Source: Monoplex corrugatus
Taxonomy: Eukaryota; Mollusca; Gastropoda; Littorinimorpha; Ranellidae
Length of the DNA: 64,000 nucleotides
NCBI GenBank assembly: GCA_030674185.1
Contig: JAPXFY010000031.1
Location: 46,822,507-46,886,506, forward strand
Direction of reading: 5' to 3'
A program made the translations under genes and the position numbers. This document shows, in pieces, positions 31,024 through 43,469 of this stretch. The stretch's first letter is position 1, and every line of letters begins with the position of its first letter. The notes beneath the pieces are model-generated. The model saw only the letters and a list, made by a program, of their open reading frames with translations. It did not search any database and had not been told where the DNA came from.

Positions 31024-34000
31024 GCCAAGGGTGTCAATGCGATGGTATAGCCTCTGGACACCCGGGCAGGTAAGTCCGAGTGCACCAGGATGGGGGAAGC
31101 ATAGGTCCCCTGTAGCTCATGCAGGGGATAAGTGTGACCCCTACCCCACGGACATGGTAGGACTGCCTGCAAGCCCCCTTCAGACTGGCCTTCCCGTGGC
31201 ACCGCCGTTAGCTGGAGCACTTCGGTGTTCTGGCGACAAACTGGTCTGGGGGGTGCGTTCTGCTCAACAGGTAAGTGGGAAGAATGCGCAATACAAGGAA
31301 ATACGTGTCTAAACCGTTCTGTCCGTAGCCTCTCAACCCACAGGGTGCTGTGATCGCCGCAGGTGCCTCAGGCCAAGCCTGAGAGCACACTGAAAATGGC
31401 CTCTCCAGCGCTAAGTCCCCAGCTCAGCGACCTTCACGTGGTTTTCCCTGTTTGATACGGAGTGCTGAGTTGGGTGCGGGGTTGTCCGTCCCCTCCATGA
31501 CGGAACAGAGTACCCGGACCTGTGGAGTACCATGAGCGTCTCCGATAAGATCCACACTGGCTGCGGGGAACCGCAGGCAGAGTTGGGCTATACTCGATTG
31601 GAGAAGACAGCGAGCAGGTCCGCCTTACAAAATCATGGAGAATGTCTGCAAATTCTTTTACAGAGCTGGCAACTCGGTAAACTGCTATGGGAGTAGGGTA
31701 TGGGAGCATGGACGGCACCCGCCCAGGACCTCTCCCATTAGGTGCACGGAGGAGCAATGGCGCGACGATCCCGTGTACCACGGACTTGGGCCAAGGACAA
31801 CTGACTCACGAACCTATGGAGTCCCGTTCCCTGGTTTCGCGTAATCGGCCTGCGGACGGGACATGTCCACCTTGTCTTCCCACCCTGTGCTATTCCAAGA
31901 AGGGTGGGTGGAAAGACTATCTTGGTCGTCAGACCAGACTTCATGAAGACGTCGGAGAGGCCACCATCGATGAAACAGTAGAGGTCAACAACATCGACCT
32001 CGTAGAAAGAGAAGGTGGCTTCTCCATCCTCATACCGTCCACGGCCTGGACTTGCGAAATATGCAACAGGGAATTCGCAACGCTACGCAAGTTAGCTGGC
32101 CACTTTCGTGACCAGCACAAGGGCATAGAGCTCATCTTCAGGTCGTAGATGTGGGCGCGGAGGGAATCTGCATGGTGTGGAGGTTCATGCAGTTAAGTGC
32201 AGGGGGCACATTTGCATGCCAATGCCCGACTCGCATCCCCATCAATGCGAGTCATGCCCAATGACATTCAAGACAAAGATTGGTTTGGGGCAGCATATTC
32301 GCCATAGGCACCCGTGTCTGGCGAACGCGAAGCGCATTGCCGCTCCTGTGGTAGAGAAGGAGAAGAAGAGGACTGCTAGAGCGGTAGGGAAAACACCGCT
32401 CTGGAATGAAGACTTCTAGAGCCCTGGCCCTGATTCTGAAGGAGACCGGACAGGGAAGAGGACACCTGGAGCGAGTGCGGGTGAGAATGGAGCAAATTGG
32501 ATATACCTTCACTGTTAAACAATCTCTGATAGAAAGAGATCGAAGGCTTACCAGAAGATCTCCGGTTCCTGCACTCGCTCAGAAGGCACTATTGAACCTC
32601 CAAGTCCCACCAGGGTCTACTCTACCCTGAGCGTGCAACCCAAAGTTGGCATGAAGACCCCAGTCTCACATCTATACACTGAAGCGATGTTGAGTGACCC
32701 GGTTCGTAGCAAGGCTATGGACATTTTGAGGAAGGTAGAGGATGGCGAGGATGACGACGGAGCTATGCTCGACATACTGAGTGAACTCTCCGCTGCTCTG
32801 CAGAAAGAACCCTCTGGGGGGGGGAGCATAGGGCCGAACGCGAGAGGCTCCATCGTGGCAAACCCCGAAGGTCCAAGAAGTGGAGTAAGAGGGCGAACCA
32901 GAAAGCCAACAAGTACCGCGCCTTGCAGCAAAGTTGGCAGTCGAACAGACGCAATGCCATCCGGACCGTCCTCGATGACCAACATACGGCCGGATGTGAC
33001 ATCCCACCGGCAAAGGTAGAGCAGGCCTACAAAGAAAGGTTTGAGAGGCAGTCTCCCGGAGTGGAATTAAACATCTTTCCACCGCCCCGGCGGGGTGTCA
33101 CAGACGAAGGTCGGGACGTCTTGGGCCAGCCAATAACATCTGAAGAGGTCGTAAAAGCTTTAAAAGACACCAAAGCTATGACCGCAGCTGGTCCAGATGG
33201 GGTAGCGGCCCATCGAATAAAGGCAAAGTGTGGGGACGGGATCCTCCTGTCGATTGTGTTTAACACCTGGTATACGAGCAAAAAGATTCCGCCATACCTA
33301 AAGGAGGCCCGCAGCATCCTGCTTCCTAAAAAGCAGCAGGGGCTGGATGACATAGGGAATTGGCGACCGCTAACAATCGGCAGCGTCCTCACACGCCTTT
33401 ATGCCAAAATCTTGGCAAAGCGTCTCTCTGATACCGTACCCCTGAACCCGATCCAGAGAGGGTTCATCCCAGCCCCTGGGGTGAGTGAGAACACCATCCT
33501 CCTCAAGCGGATCATCAGAGAGGCCAAAAAGAAGAAGGGAACATTAGCGGTTGCCTTTCTGGACTTGGCCAAAGCTTTTGACACAGTTTCACATGACCTG
33601 ATCCGGAAAGGTATGGAGAGGTTTGGGATCACGCAGAACCTCTGTGGGGTAATCGAGGACTTGTACGAAGATGCAACGACTCGATTCACAGTCAGAGGGG
33701 GTGTGACGGGTCCAATACAGATACGGAGTGGAGTCAAGCAAGGTGACCCACTTTCGCCTGTCCTCTTCGATATGGCAATGGACCCTCTCTTCTGCCTATT
33801 GGAGGAAGGAGGCGTGGCTTGGAATGCAGGACGAGGAACACCAGTCGTGGCCATGGGATACGCGGATGACACAGCAGTGCTCAGTCGAACGCAGGATGGG
33901 ATGCGTAGAAATCTGAGACTTGTGTCCCGATTCTGCGACGCGGTCGGACTGCAATTGAACGTGAAAAAGACCTGCGCCTTTCTTGCGAAATCCACGGGCA

Positions 34001-35396
34001 AAACATTGTCAACGATGCTGACCCCTTTCTGGCCAAAGAGGAACCAGTCCCATGGGTTGCGCCCAACCAGAAAACAACATACCTTGGTAAGCAGTTCGGT
34101 CCCTGGATTGGCCTGGAGCGTCCTGAACTGGTGGACCAGATCAGGGTATGGGGTGAAAGAATCCGGAAGGCACCGCTGAAGCCAGAACAGAGACTGGAAA
34201 TATGGCGGGACACAGTACTTCCGAGACTCGCCTCATCCCTGATCAACACCGACGCTCCGAAAACGCATATGTGTGAGCTGGATTCGTTGGTCCGCAGGGA
34301 GGTTAAGCTCTGCTTGCACCTCCCAGAGCAAACAACGAATCATCTGTTCTACACACCACTGCGAAGAGGGGGTCTAGGGCTGATCGAGCTAGTGACTCAT
34401 GTCCCAAGGTGTGAGGATAAGATCCTAAAGGGCATGGTGGACTCCACTGACGAATACATTGCCCGTCTAGTGGAGGCCCTTGGGATCCCTCGAGAGTCGT
34501 TGACTGACTTCCCCTGCCAGAGCAATACAACACCACAAAGAGTGGGCCAAACAGCCAGTGCAGGGGAAGGGAGTCGTCAACTGGGCCTACCATCCTGCTG
34601 CCAACCACTGGCTAAAGGGCAGGACATATTCGAGCGGCGAGTTCACCGCCGCACTACAGCTCCGGACCAACACGTATCCCACACGGGAAGTCATGGCCAG
34701 GTTTACTCCTGGCCTGACCGCTACGTGCCGTCGCTGTGGTCAAACCACACAGACTGTTGGTCATATCTCTGGAGCGTGTGCCGTGGTGAAAAAAGCAAGA
34801 ATAAAACGCCACGAATCGATATGTTCTGTCCTGGCGAAAAAGGCGGCAGGAGTAGGCTGGAAGGTCCACTGGGAGCCTACCTTCATAGTTGACGGCTCCG
34901 CCCTCAAACCAGATCTTGTCTTGGTCCGAAGGGACACTGCCATCCTCGTTGACCCCACCGTCGTTTGGGATGGCAGCAAAGAGGACCTGGCGAAAGCCAG
35001 ACGGGCCAAGGCGACCAAGTACAACTGCCTTGCGCCAGCCCTAATTGACCGATACTTGCACGACGTGGAGGCACCAAAAGTCCTCATCGAAGGATTGCCC
35101 GTCGGAGCAAGAGGGGGCTGGTGCAGGAGTAATGACTGGCTCTTGAGACAGATGAACATCAGCCGAAAGGCTGGTGCCAAAGCACTGTCTCTAAGAGCCC
35201 TGGGGGGGACAATTCGTCTCCTCCAAATTTTCATGGATGTGTCCTTTACGCGGGCCGCTTAAAGATAGTTATCGCTACACCTTTTGTGTCTCTTCACAGC
35301 GAAGATAGGTAGTCCAGCGTGTCACGAAATACGAGATGGCCCACCCGGGGCTGAAAGACGGGGAACGAGGAAGTTTTGTTCTTCCTCCAAGCTTAT
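30958..35396 (+). mobile_element. R2 retrotransposon copy 2, full length, defective
   Basis: 4439 bp from the 28S/R2 5' junction (ttaa/tatc) to the 3' junction (gcttat/tagcc). R2 is a site-specific non-LTR retrotransposon that nicks 28S genes and reverse-transcribes its RNA at the nick. The layout is a 5' UTR with ribozyme (about 680 bp), one broken ORF (zinc fingers, Myb-like, RT, CCHC, restriction-like endonuclease) and a 3' UTR of about 130 bp. Surrounding DNA is not rDNA. Confidence 0.93.
31635..35262 (+). pseudogene. R2 ORF, copy 2 (frameshifted)
   Basis: Broken into pieces: zinc-finger part 31687-32148, ended by a 2-nt deletion after cttcag (caggtcgtag for caggtgtcgtag in the other copies); third finger 32177-32419; Myb-like part from 32406; RT frame 32923-34179; thumb 34131-34892; CCHC plus endonuclease 34558-35262, ending at the natural stop (FTRAA, TAA). 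The homopolymer at 32816 has nine G, which puts the upstream part out of frame. Breaks at 32420, about 34005 and about 34510 are shared with copies 3-5; the others are private. Confidence 0.9.
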
Positions 35397-35404
35397 TAGC
35401 CAAA

Positions 35405-35805
35405 CCTCCAAGTCCTCCCAGGCTCTACTCTACCCGGAGAGAGCAACCCAAATTTGGCATGAAGACCCCAGTCTCGCATCTGTACACTTAAACAATGTTG
35501 AGTGACCCGACACGTAGCCAGGCTCTGGACATCTTGAGGAAGGTAGAGGATGGCGAGGATGTTGACGGAGCTATGTTCGACCTGCTGAGTGAACTCTCCG
35601 CTACTCTACAGAAAGAAGCCTCCGGTGGCGAACGCGGCGGGGTCGAACGCGAGAGACGCGAGAGGCTCCGTCGTGGGAAACCCCGGAGATTCAAGAAGTG
35701 GAGCAAGAGGGCGAACCAGAATGCCAACAAGTACGCGCATTGCAGCAAAGTTGGCAGTCGAACAGACGCAATGCCATCCGGACCGTCCTCGATGACCAAC
35801 ACACG
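35405..35805 (+). mobile_element. Inserted R2 internal fragment in the 28S 3' flank (copy 2)
   Basis: After tagccaaa (35397-35404, first 8 nt of 28S) about 400 bp intervene before gccaaatgcc resumes (35806). The insert matches the R2 region around 32600-32995 (between Myb and RT) but is about 10% diverged (TLQKEASGGERGGVERERRE against ALQKEPSGG...), so it comes from another R2 lineage. The 6-bp gccaaa occurs on both sides; gcc is also in the source, so microhomology joining is possible. A stop (tacactTAA) interrupts this copy's frame. Confidence 0.85.
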
Positions 35806-35837
35806 GCCAAATGCCTTGTCATCTAATTAGTGACGCG
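35806..35837 (+). other. 28S rRNA fragment, downstream side (copy 2)
   Basis: gccaaatgccttgtcatcta...gacgcg, same end point (tccaatcc) and same C-to-T change as at 29227-29260. Confidence 0.88.
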
Positions 35838-36056
35838 TCCAATCCATTGCAAGGCAAGCTACTACTACTACTAACTGAAACTACCCCTCCTTTTAATATT
35901 AAGAGGGGCGGGACACAGGGTGCTGGTGCCAGCGCCGGGACTGGAAGGCTGGTGAGAGCAGAAGGCAGCCATGGACGGGATGGGCAGGTGAGGGAGGAAG
36001 CGAGCACTGCGCACAAGGCAATGAATGTGACTGCAATCGATCGATTGCAGACAGGC

Positions 36057-36602
36057 AGCTGACCGCGTAGAGCCATATCAAGGCTATAACCACCTCAAAC
36101 ATTGTTATTGTTTAAAGCCCAGCTGATCACATACAGCCATATCAGGACTATAATCGCTTCAAAACATTGTTATTGTTATTGTTTAAAGCCCAGCCGACTG
36201 CATAGAGCCATATCAGGGCTATAACCACTTCAAAACATTGTTATTGTAATTATTGTTTAAAGTCCAGCCGACTGCATAGAGCCATATCAGGGCTATAACC
36301 ACTTCAAAACATTGTTATTGTAATTGTTATTGTTTAAAGTCCAGCCGACTGCATAGAGCCATATCAGGGCTATAACCACTTCAAAACATTATTGTTTAAA
36401 GCCCAGCTGACTGCGTAGAGCCATATCAGGGATATAACCACTTCAAAACATTATTATTGTTATTGTTTAAAGCCCAGCTGACTGCGTAGAGCCATATCGG
36501 GACAATAATCACCTCAAAACATTATTATTATTATTGTTTAAAGCCCAGCTGACTGCGTAGAGCCATATCGGGACAATAATCACCTCAAAACATACAAAAC
36601 CT
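36057..36602. repeat. Minisatellite of the dispersed-repeat head, unit 2
   Basis: About eight copies of the unit described at 29478, with taattg variants in the linker. Shortest of the five arrays, so copy number has changed since duplication. Confidence 0.93.
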
Positions 36603-36818
36603 CAACAGGGACAAAAAAAAAAAGTAGGCCTACACATCAATGCATTCCCGCACAATCTAAGGACATGCCCCTGGTGTTGACCATTCCATCCAATTTATTG
36701 CACAGGGGATTTAAAAACACCCGAATACAATATAAGCATTCCTAAGGACACCAAAACAAAAACAGGCCTAAATTACCCAAAATTGCTTCCACATCTCACC
36801 TCCCCAGAGCAAGAAACA

Positions 36819-36906
36819 GGAGTAACTATGACTCTCTTAATATCTTCTTGGTACTCAAGAACATGGTTACTCCAGTCTTAATATGTTCCGCCATATAGAC
36901 TGAGTC
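36819..36906 (+). ncRNA. HDV-like ribozyme at 28S/R2 5' junction (copy 3)
   Basis: Identical over the 88 nt to the copy-2 ribozyme, including the 22-nt 28S leader (36819-36840) and the C at J4/2. Confidence 0.85.
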
Positions 36907-39900
36907 GCCAAGGGTGTCAATGCGATGGTATAGCCTCTGGACACCCGGGCAGGTAAGTCCGAGTGCACCAGGATGGGGGAAGCATAGGTCCCCTGTAGCT
37001 CATGCAGGGGATAAGTGTGACCCCTACCCCACGGACATGGTAGGACTGCCTGCAAGCCCCCTTCAGACTGGCCTTCCCGTGGCACCGCCGTTAGCTGGAG
37101 CACTTCGGTGTTCTGGCGACAAACTGGTCTGGGGGGTGCGTTCTGCTCAACAGGTAAGTGGGAAGAATGCGCAATACAAGGAAATACGTGTCTAAACCGT
37201 TCTGTCCGTAGCCTCTCAACCCACAGGGTGCTGTGATCGCCGCAGGTGCCTCAGGCCAAGCCTGAGAGCACACTGAAAATGGCCTCTCCAGCGCTAAGTC
37301 CCCAGCTCAGCGACCTTCACGTGGTTTTCCCTGTTTGATACGGAGTGCTGAGTTGGGTGCGGGGTTGTCCGTCCCCTCCATGACGGAACAGAGTACCCGG
37401 ACCTGTGGAGTACCATGAGCGTCTCCGATAAGATCCACACTGGCTGCGGGGAACCGCAGGCAGAGTTGGGCTATACTCGATTGGAGAAGACAGCGAGCAG
37501 GTCCGCCTTACAAAATCATGGAGAATGTCTGCAAATTCTTTTACAGAGCTGGCAACTCGGTAAACTGCTATGGGAGTAGGGTATGGGAGCATGGACGGCA
37601 CCCGCCCAGGACCTCTCCCATTAGGTGCACGGAGGAGCAATGGCGCGACGATCCCGTGTACCACGGACTTGGGCCAAGGACAACTGACTCACGAACCTAT
37701 GGAGTCCCGTTCCCTGGTTTCGCGTAATCGGCCTGCGGACGGGACATGTCCACCTTGTCTTCCCACCCTGTGCTATTCCAAGAAGGGTGGGTGGAAAGAC
37801 TATCTTGGTCGTCAGACCAGACTTCATGAAGACGTCGGAGAGGCCACCATCGATGAAACAGTAGAGGTCAACAACATCGACCTCGTAGAAAGAGAAGGTG
37901 GCTTCTCCATCCTCATACCGTCCACGGCCTGGACTTGCGAAATATGCAACAGGGAATTCGCAACGCTACGCAAGTTAGCTGGCCACTTTCGTGACCAGCA
38001 CAAGGGCATAGAGCTCATCTTCAGGTGTCGTAGATGTGGGCGCGGAGGGAATCTGCATGGTGTGGAGGTTCATGCAGTTAAGTGCAGGGGGCACATTTGC
38101 ATGCCAATGCCCGACTCGCATCCCCATCAATGCGAGTCATGCCCAATGACATTCAAGACAAAAGATTGGTTTGGGGCAGCATATTCGCCATAGGCACCCG
38201 TGTCTGGCGAACGCGAAGCGCATTGCCGCTCCTGTGGTAGAGAAGGAGAAGAAGAGGACTGCTAGAGCGGTAGGGAAAACACCGCTCTGGAATGAAGACT
38301 TCTAGAGCCCTGGCCCTGATTCTGAAGGAGACCGGACAGGGAAGAGGACACCTGGAGCGAGTGCGGGTGAGAATGGAGCAAATTGGATATACCTTCACTG
38401 TTAAACATATCTCTGATAGAAAGAGATCGAAGGCTTACCAGAAGATCTCCGGTTCCTGCACTCGCTCAGAAGGCACTATTGAACCTCCAAGTCCCACCAG
38501 GGTCTACTCTACCCTGAGCGTGCAACCCAAAGTTGGCATGAAGACCCCAGTCTCACATCTATACACTGAAGCGATGTTGAGTGACCCGGTTCGTAGCAAG
38601 GCTATGGACATTTTGAGGAAGGTAGAGGATGGCGAGGATGACGACGGAGCTATGCTCGACATACTGAGTGAACTCTCCGCTGCTCTGCAGAAAGAACCCT
38701 CTGGGGGGGGAGCATAGGGCCGAACGCGAGAGGCTCCATCGTGGCAAACCCCGAAGGTCTAAGAAGTGGAGTAAGAGGGCGAACCAGAAAGCCAACAAGT
38801 ACCGCGCCTTGCAGCAAAGTTGGCAGTCGAACAGACGCAATGCCATCCGGACCGTCCTCGATGACCAACATACGGCCGGATGTGACATCCCACCGGCAAA
38901 GGTAGAGCAGGCCTACAAAGAAAGGTTTGAGAGGCAGTCTCCCGGAGTGGAATTAAACATCTTTCCACCGCCCCGGCGGGGTGTCACAGACGAAGGTCGG
39001 GACGTCTTGGGCCAGCCAATAACATCTGAAGAGGTCGTAAAAGCTTTAAAAGACACCAAAGCTATGACCGCAGCTGGTCCAGATGGGGTAGCGGCCCATC
39101 GAATAAAGGCAAAGTGTGGGGACGGGATCCTCCTGTCGATTGTGTTTAACACCTGGTATACGAGCAAAAAGATTCCGCCATACCTAAAGGAGGCCCGCAG
39201 CATCCTGCTTCCTAAAAAGCAGCAGGGGCTGGATGACATAGGGAATTGGCGACCGCTAACAATCGGCAGCGTCCTCACACGCCTTTATGCCAAAATCTTG
39301 GCAAAGCGTCTCTCTGATACCGTACCCCTGAACCCGATCCAGAGAGGGTTCATCCCAGCCCCTGGGGTGAGTGAGAACACCATCCTCCTCAAGCGGATCA
39401 TCAGAGAGGCCAAAAAGAAGAAGGGAACATTAGCGGTTGCCTTTCTGGACTTGGCCAAAGCTTTTGACACAGTTTCACATGACCTGATCCGGAAAGGTAT
39501 GGAGAGGTTTGGGATCACGCAGAACCTCTGTGGGGTAATCGAGGACTTGTACGAAGATGCAACGACTCGATTCACAGTCAGAGGGGGTGTGACGGGTCCA
39601 ATACAGATACGGAGTGGAGTCAAGCAAGGTGACCCACTTTCGCCTGTCCTCTTCGATATGGCAATGGACCCTCTCTTCTGCCTATTGGAGGAAGGAGGCG
39701 TGGCTTGGAATGCAGGACGAGGAACACCAGTCGTGGCCATGGGATACGCGGATGACACAGCAGTGCTCAGTCGAACGCAGGATGGGATGCGTAGAAATCT
39801 GAGACTTGTGTCCCGATTCTGCGACGCGGTCGGACTGCAATTGAACGTGAAAAAGACCTGCGCCTTTCTTGCGAAATCCACGGGCAAAACATTGTCAACG

Positions 39901-41281
39901 ATGCTGACCCCTTTCTGGCCAAAGAGGAACCAGTCCCATGGGTTGCGCCCAACCAGAAAACAACATACCTTGGTAAGCAGTTCGGTCCCTGGATTGGCCT
40001 GGAGCGTCCTGAACTGGTGGACCAGATCAGGGTATGGGGTGAAAGAATCCGGAAGGCACCGCTGAAGCCAGAACAGAGACTGGAAATATGGCGGGACACA
40101 GTACTTCCGAGACTCGCCTCATCCCTGATCAACACCGACGCTCCGAAAACGCATATGTGGAGCTGGATTCGTTGGTCCGCAGGGAGGTTAAGCTTGCTTG
40201 CACCTCCCAGAGCAAACAACGAATCATCTGTTCTACACACCACTGCGAAGAGGGGGTCTAGGGCTGATCGAGCTAGTGACTCATGTCCCAAGGTGTGAGG
40301 ATAAGATCCTAAAGGGCATGGTGGACTCCACTGACGAATACATTGCCCGTCTAGTGGAGGCCCTTGGGATCCCTCGAGAGTCGTTGACCTGACTTCCCCT
40401 GCCAGAGCAATACAACACCACAAAGAGTGGGCCAAACAGCCAGTGCAGGGGAAGGGAGTCGTCAACTGGGCCTACCATCCTGCTGCCAACCACTGGCTAA
40501 AGGGCAGGACATATTCGAGCGGCGAGTTCACCGCCGCACTACAGCTCCGGACCAACACGTATCCCACACGGGAAGTCATGGCCAGGTTTACTCCTGGCCT
40601 GACCGCTACGTGCCGTCGCTGTGGTCAAACCACACAGACTGTTGGTCATATCTCTGGAGCGTGTGCCGTGGTGAAAAAAGCAAGAATAAAACGCCACGAA
40701 TCGATATGTTCTGTCCTGGCGAAAAAGGCGGCAGGAGTAGGCTGGAAGGTCCACTGGGAGCCTACCTTCATAGTTGACGGCTCCGCCCTCAAACCAGATC
40801 TTGTCTTGGTCCGAAGGGACACTGCCATCCTCGTTGACCCCACCGTCGTTTGGGATGGCAGCAAAGAGGACCTGGCGAAAGCCAGACGGGCCAAGGCGAC
40901 CAAGTACAACTGCCTTGCGCCAGCCCTAATTGACCGATACTTGCACGACGTGGAGGCACCAAAAGTCCTTATTGAAGGATTGCCCGTCGGAGCAAGAGGG
41001 GGATGGTGCAGGAGTAATGACTGGCTCTTGAGACAGATGAACATCAGCCGAAAGGCTGGTGCCAAAGCACTGTCTCTAAGAGCCCTGGGGGGGACAATTC
41101 GTCTCCTCCAAATTTTCATGGATGTGTCCTTTACGCGGGCCGCTTAAAGATAGTTATCGCTACACCTTTTGTGTCTCTTCACAGCGAAGATAGGTAGTCC
41201 AGCGTGTCACGAAATACGAGATGGCCCACCCGGGGCTGAAAGACGGGGAACGAGGAAGTTTTGTTCTTCCTCCAAGCTTAT
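36841..41281 (+). mobile_element. R2 retrotransposon copy 3, full length, defective
   Basis: 4441 bp with the same junctions as copy 2. Its 5' UTR resembles copy 2 (agactgagtc, gcagagttgggc), while its middle shares variants with copy 5 (taaacatatctc, ggtctaagaag) and its 3' part with copy 4 (agggggatgg), so it is mosaic. Confidence 0.93.
37518..41147 (+). pseudogene. R2 ORF, copy 3 (frameshifted)
   Basis: Pieces: zinc fingers 37570-38193 (an extra A in gacaaaagattgg truncates the third finger), Myb-like part 38292-38717, RT 38668-40065 with YADD, thumb broken twice (40017-40298, 40198-40392; tatgtggagctgg lacks bases present in tatgtgtgagctgg, and gacctgacttcc has an added base), CCHC plus endonuclease 40443-41147. 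The G tract at 38703 has eight G. Confidence 0.9.
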
Positions 41282-41289
41282 TAGCCAAA

Positions 41290-41691
41290 CCTCCAAGTCC
41301 TCCCAGGCTCTACTCTACCCGGAGAGAGCAACCCAAATTTGGCATGAAGACCCCAGTCTCGCATCTGTACACTGAAACAATGTTGAGTGACCCGACACGT
41401 AGCCAGGCTCTGGACATCTTGAGGAAGGTAGAGGATGGCGAGGATGTTGACGGAGCTATGTTCGACCTGCTGAGTGAACTCTCCGCTACTCTACAGAAAG
41501 AAGCCTCCGGTGGCGAACGCGGCGGGGTCGAACGCGAGAGACGCGAGAGGCTCCGTCGTGGGAAACCCCGGAGATTCAAGAAGTGGAGCAAGAGGGCGAA
41601 CCAGAATGCCAACAAGTACCGCGCATTGCAGCAAAGTTGGCAGTCGAACAGACGCAATGCCATCCGGACCGTCCTCGATGACCAACACACG
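41290..41691 (+). mobile_element. Inserted R2 internal fragment in the 28S 3' flank (copy 3)
   Basis: Same insert as 35405-35805. Here it stays open: a frame of 163 codons (41221-41712) runs from the R2 3' UTR through the fragment (LYTETMLSDPTRSQALDILR; FKKWSKRANQNANKY) into 28S, so the donor R2 lineage had an intact frame across the segment that is broken in copies 2, 3 and 5. Confidence 0.85.
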
Positions 41692-41723
41692 GCCAAATGC
41701 CTTGTCATCTAATTAGTGACGCG
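41692..41723 (+). other. 28S rRNA fragment, downstream side (copy 3)
   Basis: gccaaatgccttgtcatcta...gacgcg, then the array spacer. The first 8 nt of the flank (tagccaaa) are at 41282-41289. Confidence 0.88.
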
Positions 41724-41939
41724 TCCAATCCATTGCAAGGCAAGCTACTACTACTACTAACTGAAACTACCCCTCCTTTTAATATTAAGAGGGGCGGGAC
41801 ACAGGGTGCTGGTGCCAGCGCCGGGACTGGAAGGCTGGTGAGAGCAGAAGGCAGCCATGGACGGGATGGGCAGGTGAGGGAGGAAGCGAGCACTGCGCAC
41901 AAGGCAATGAATGTGACTGCAATCGATCGATTGCAGACA

Positions 41940-42552
41940 GGCAGCTGACAGCGTAGAGCCATATCAAGGCTATAACCACCTCAAAACATTGTTATTGTTT
42001 AAAGCCCAGCTGATCACATACAGCCATATCAGGACTATAATCGCTTCAAAACATTGTTATTGTTATTGTTTAAAGCCCAGCCGACTGCATAGAGCCATAT
42101 CAGGGCTATAACCACTTCAAAACATTGTTATTGTAATTGTTATTGTTTAAAGTCCAGCTGACTGCATAGAGCCATATCAGGGCTATAACCACTTCAAAAC
42201 ATTGCTATTGTTATTGTTTAAAGCCCAGCTGACTGCGTAGAGCCATATCAGGGCTATAACCACTTCAAAACATTGTTATTGTTTAAAGCCCAGCTGACTG
42301 CGTAGAGCCATATCAGGGCTATAACCACTTCAAAACATTATTATTGTTATTGTTTAAAGCCCAGCTGACTGCGTAGAGCCATATCAGGGCTATAACCACT
42401 TCAAAACATTATTATTGTTATTGTTTAAAGCCCAGCTGACTGCGTAGAGCCATATCGGGACAATAATCACCTCAAAACATTATTATTGTTATTGTTTAAA
42501 GCCCAGCTGACTGCGTAGAGCCATATCGGGACAATAATCACTCAAAACATAC
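41940..42552. repeat. Minisatellite of the dispersed-repeat head, unit 3
   Basis: About nine units as at 29478, with variable (gttatt)n linkers. Confidence 0.93.
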
Positions 42553-42769
42553 AACTCAACAGGACAAAAAAAAGTAGGCCTACACATCAATGCATTCCCG
42601 CACAATCTAAGGACATGCCCCTGGTGTTGACCATTCCATCCAATTTATTGCACAGGGGATTTAAAAACACCCGAATACAAATATAAGCATTCCTAAGGAC
42701 ACCAAAACAAAAACAGGCCTAAATTACCCAAAATTGCTTCCACATCTCACCTCCCCAGAGCAAGAAACA

Positions 42770-42857
42770 GGAGTAACTATGACTCTCTTAATATCTTCTT
42801 GGTACTCAAGAACATGGTTACTCCAGTCTTAATATGTTCCGCCATATAGACCGAGTC
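42770..42857 (+). ncRNA. HDV-like ribozyme at 28S/R2 5' junction (copy 4)
   Basis: As copy 2, with one change: agaccgagtc for agactgagtc, which alters the second base of J4/2 and leaves all stems and the first J4/2 cytosine intact. The 28S leader is 42770-42791. Confidence 0.85.
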
Positions 42858-43469
42858 GCCAAGGGTGTCAATGCGATGGTATAGCCTCTGGACACCCGGG
42901 CAGGTAAGTCCGAGTGCACCAGGATGGGGGGAAGCATAGGTCCCCTGTAGCTCATGCAGGGGATAAGTGTGACCCCTACCCCACGGACATGGTAGGACTG
43001 CCTGCAAGCCCCCTTCAGACTGGCCTTCCCGTGGCACCGCCGTTAGCTGGAGCACTTCGGTGTTCTGGCGACAAACTGGTCTGGGGGGTGCGTTCTGCTC
43101 AACAGGTAAGTGGGAAGAATGCGCAATACAAGGAAATACGTGTCTAAACCGTTCTGTCCGTAGCCTCTCAACCCACAGGGTGCTGTGATCGCCGCAGGTG
43201 CCTCAGGCCAAGCCTGAGAGCACACTGAAAATGGCCTCTCCAGCGCTAAGTCCCCAGCTCAGCGACCTTCACGTGGTTTTCCCTGTTTGATACGGAGTGC
43301 TGAGTTGGGTGCGGGGTTGTCCGTCCCCTCCATGACGGAACAGAGTACCCGGACCTGTGGAGTACCATGAGCGTCTCCGATAAGATCCACACTGGCTGCG
43401 GGGAACCGCAGGCAGAGGTGGGCTATACTCGATTGGAGAAGACAGCGAGCAGGTCCGCCTTACAAAATC

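Noticed and set aside
33027..34001. Minus-strand frames of 121-200 codons inside each R2 copy
   Set aside because: Antisense shadows of the RT frame; repeated identically in every copy with no domain of their own.
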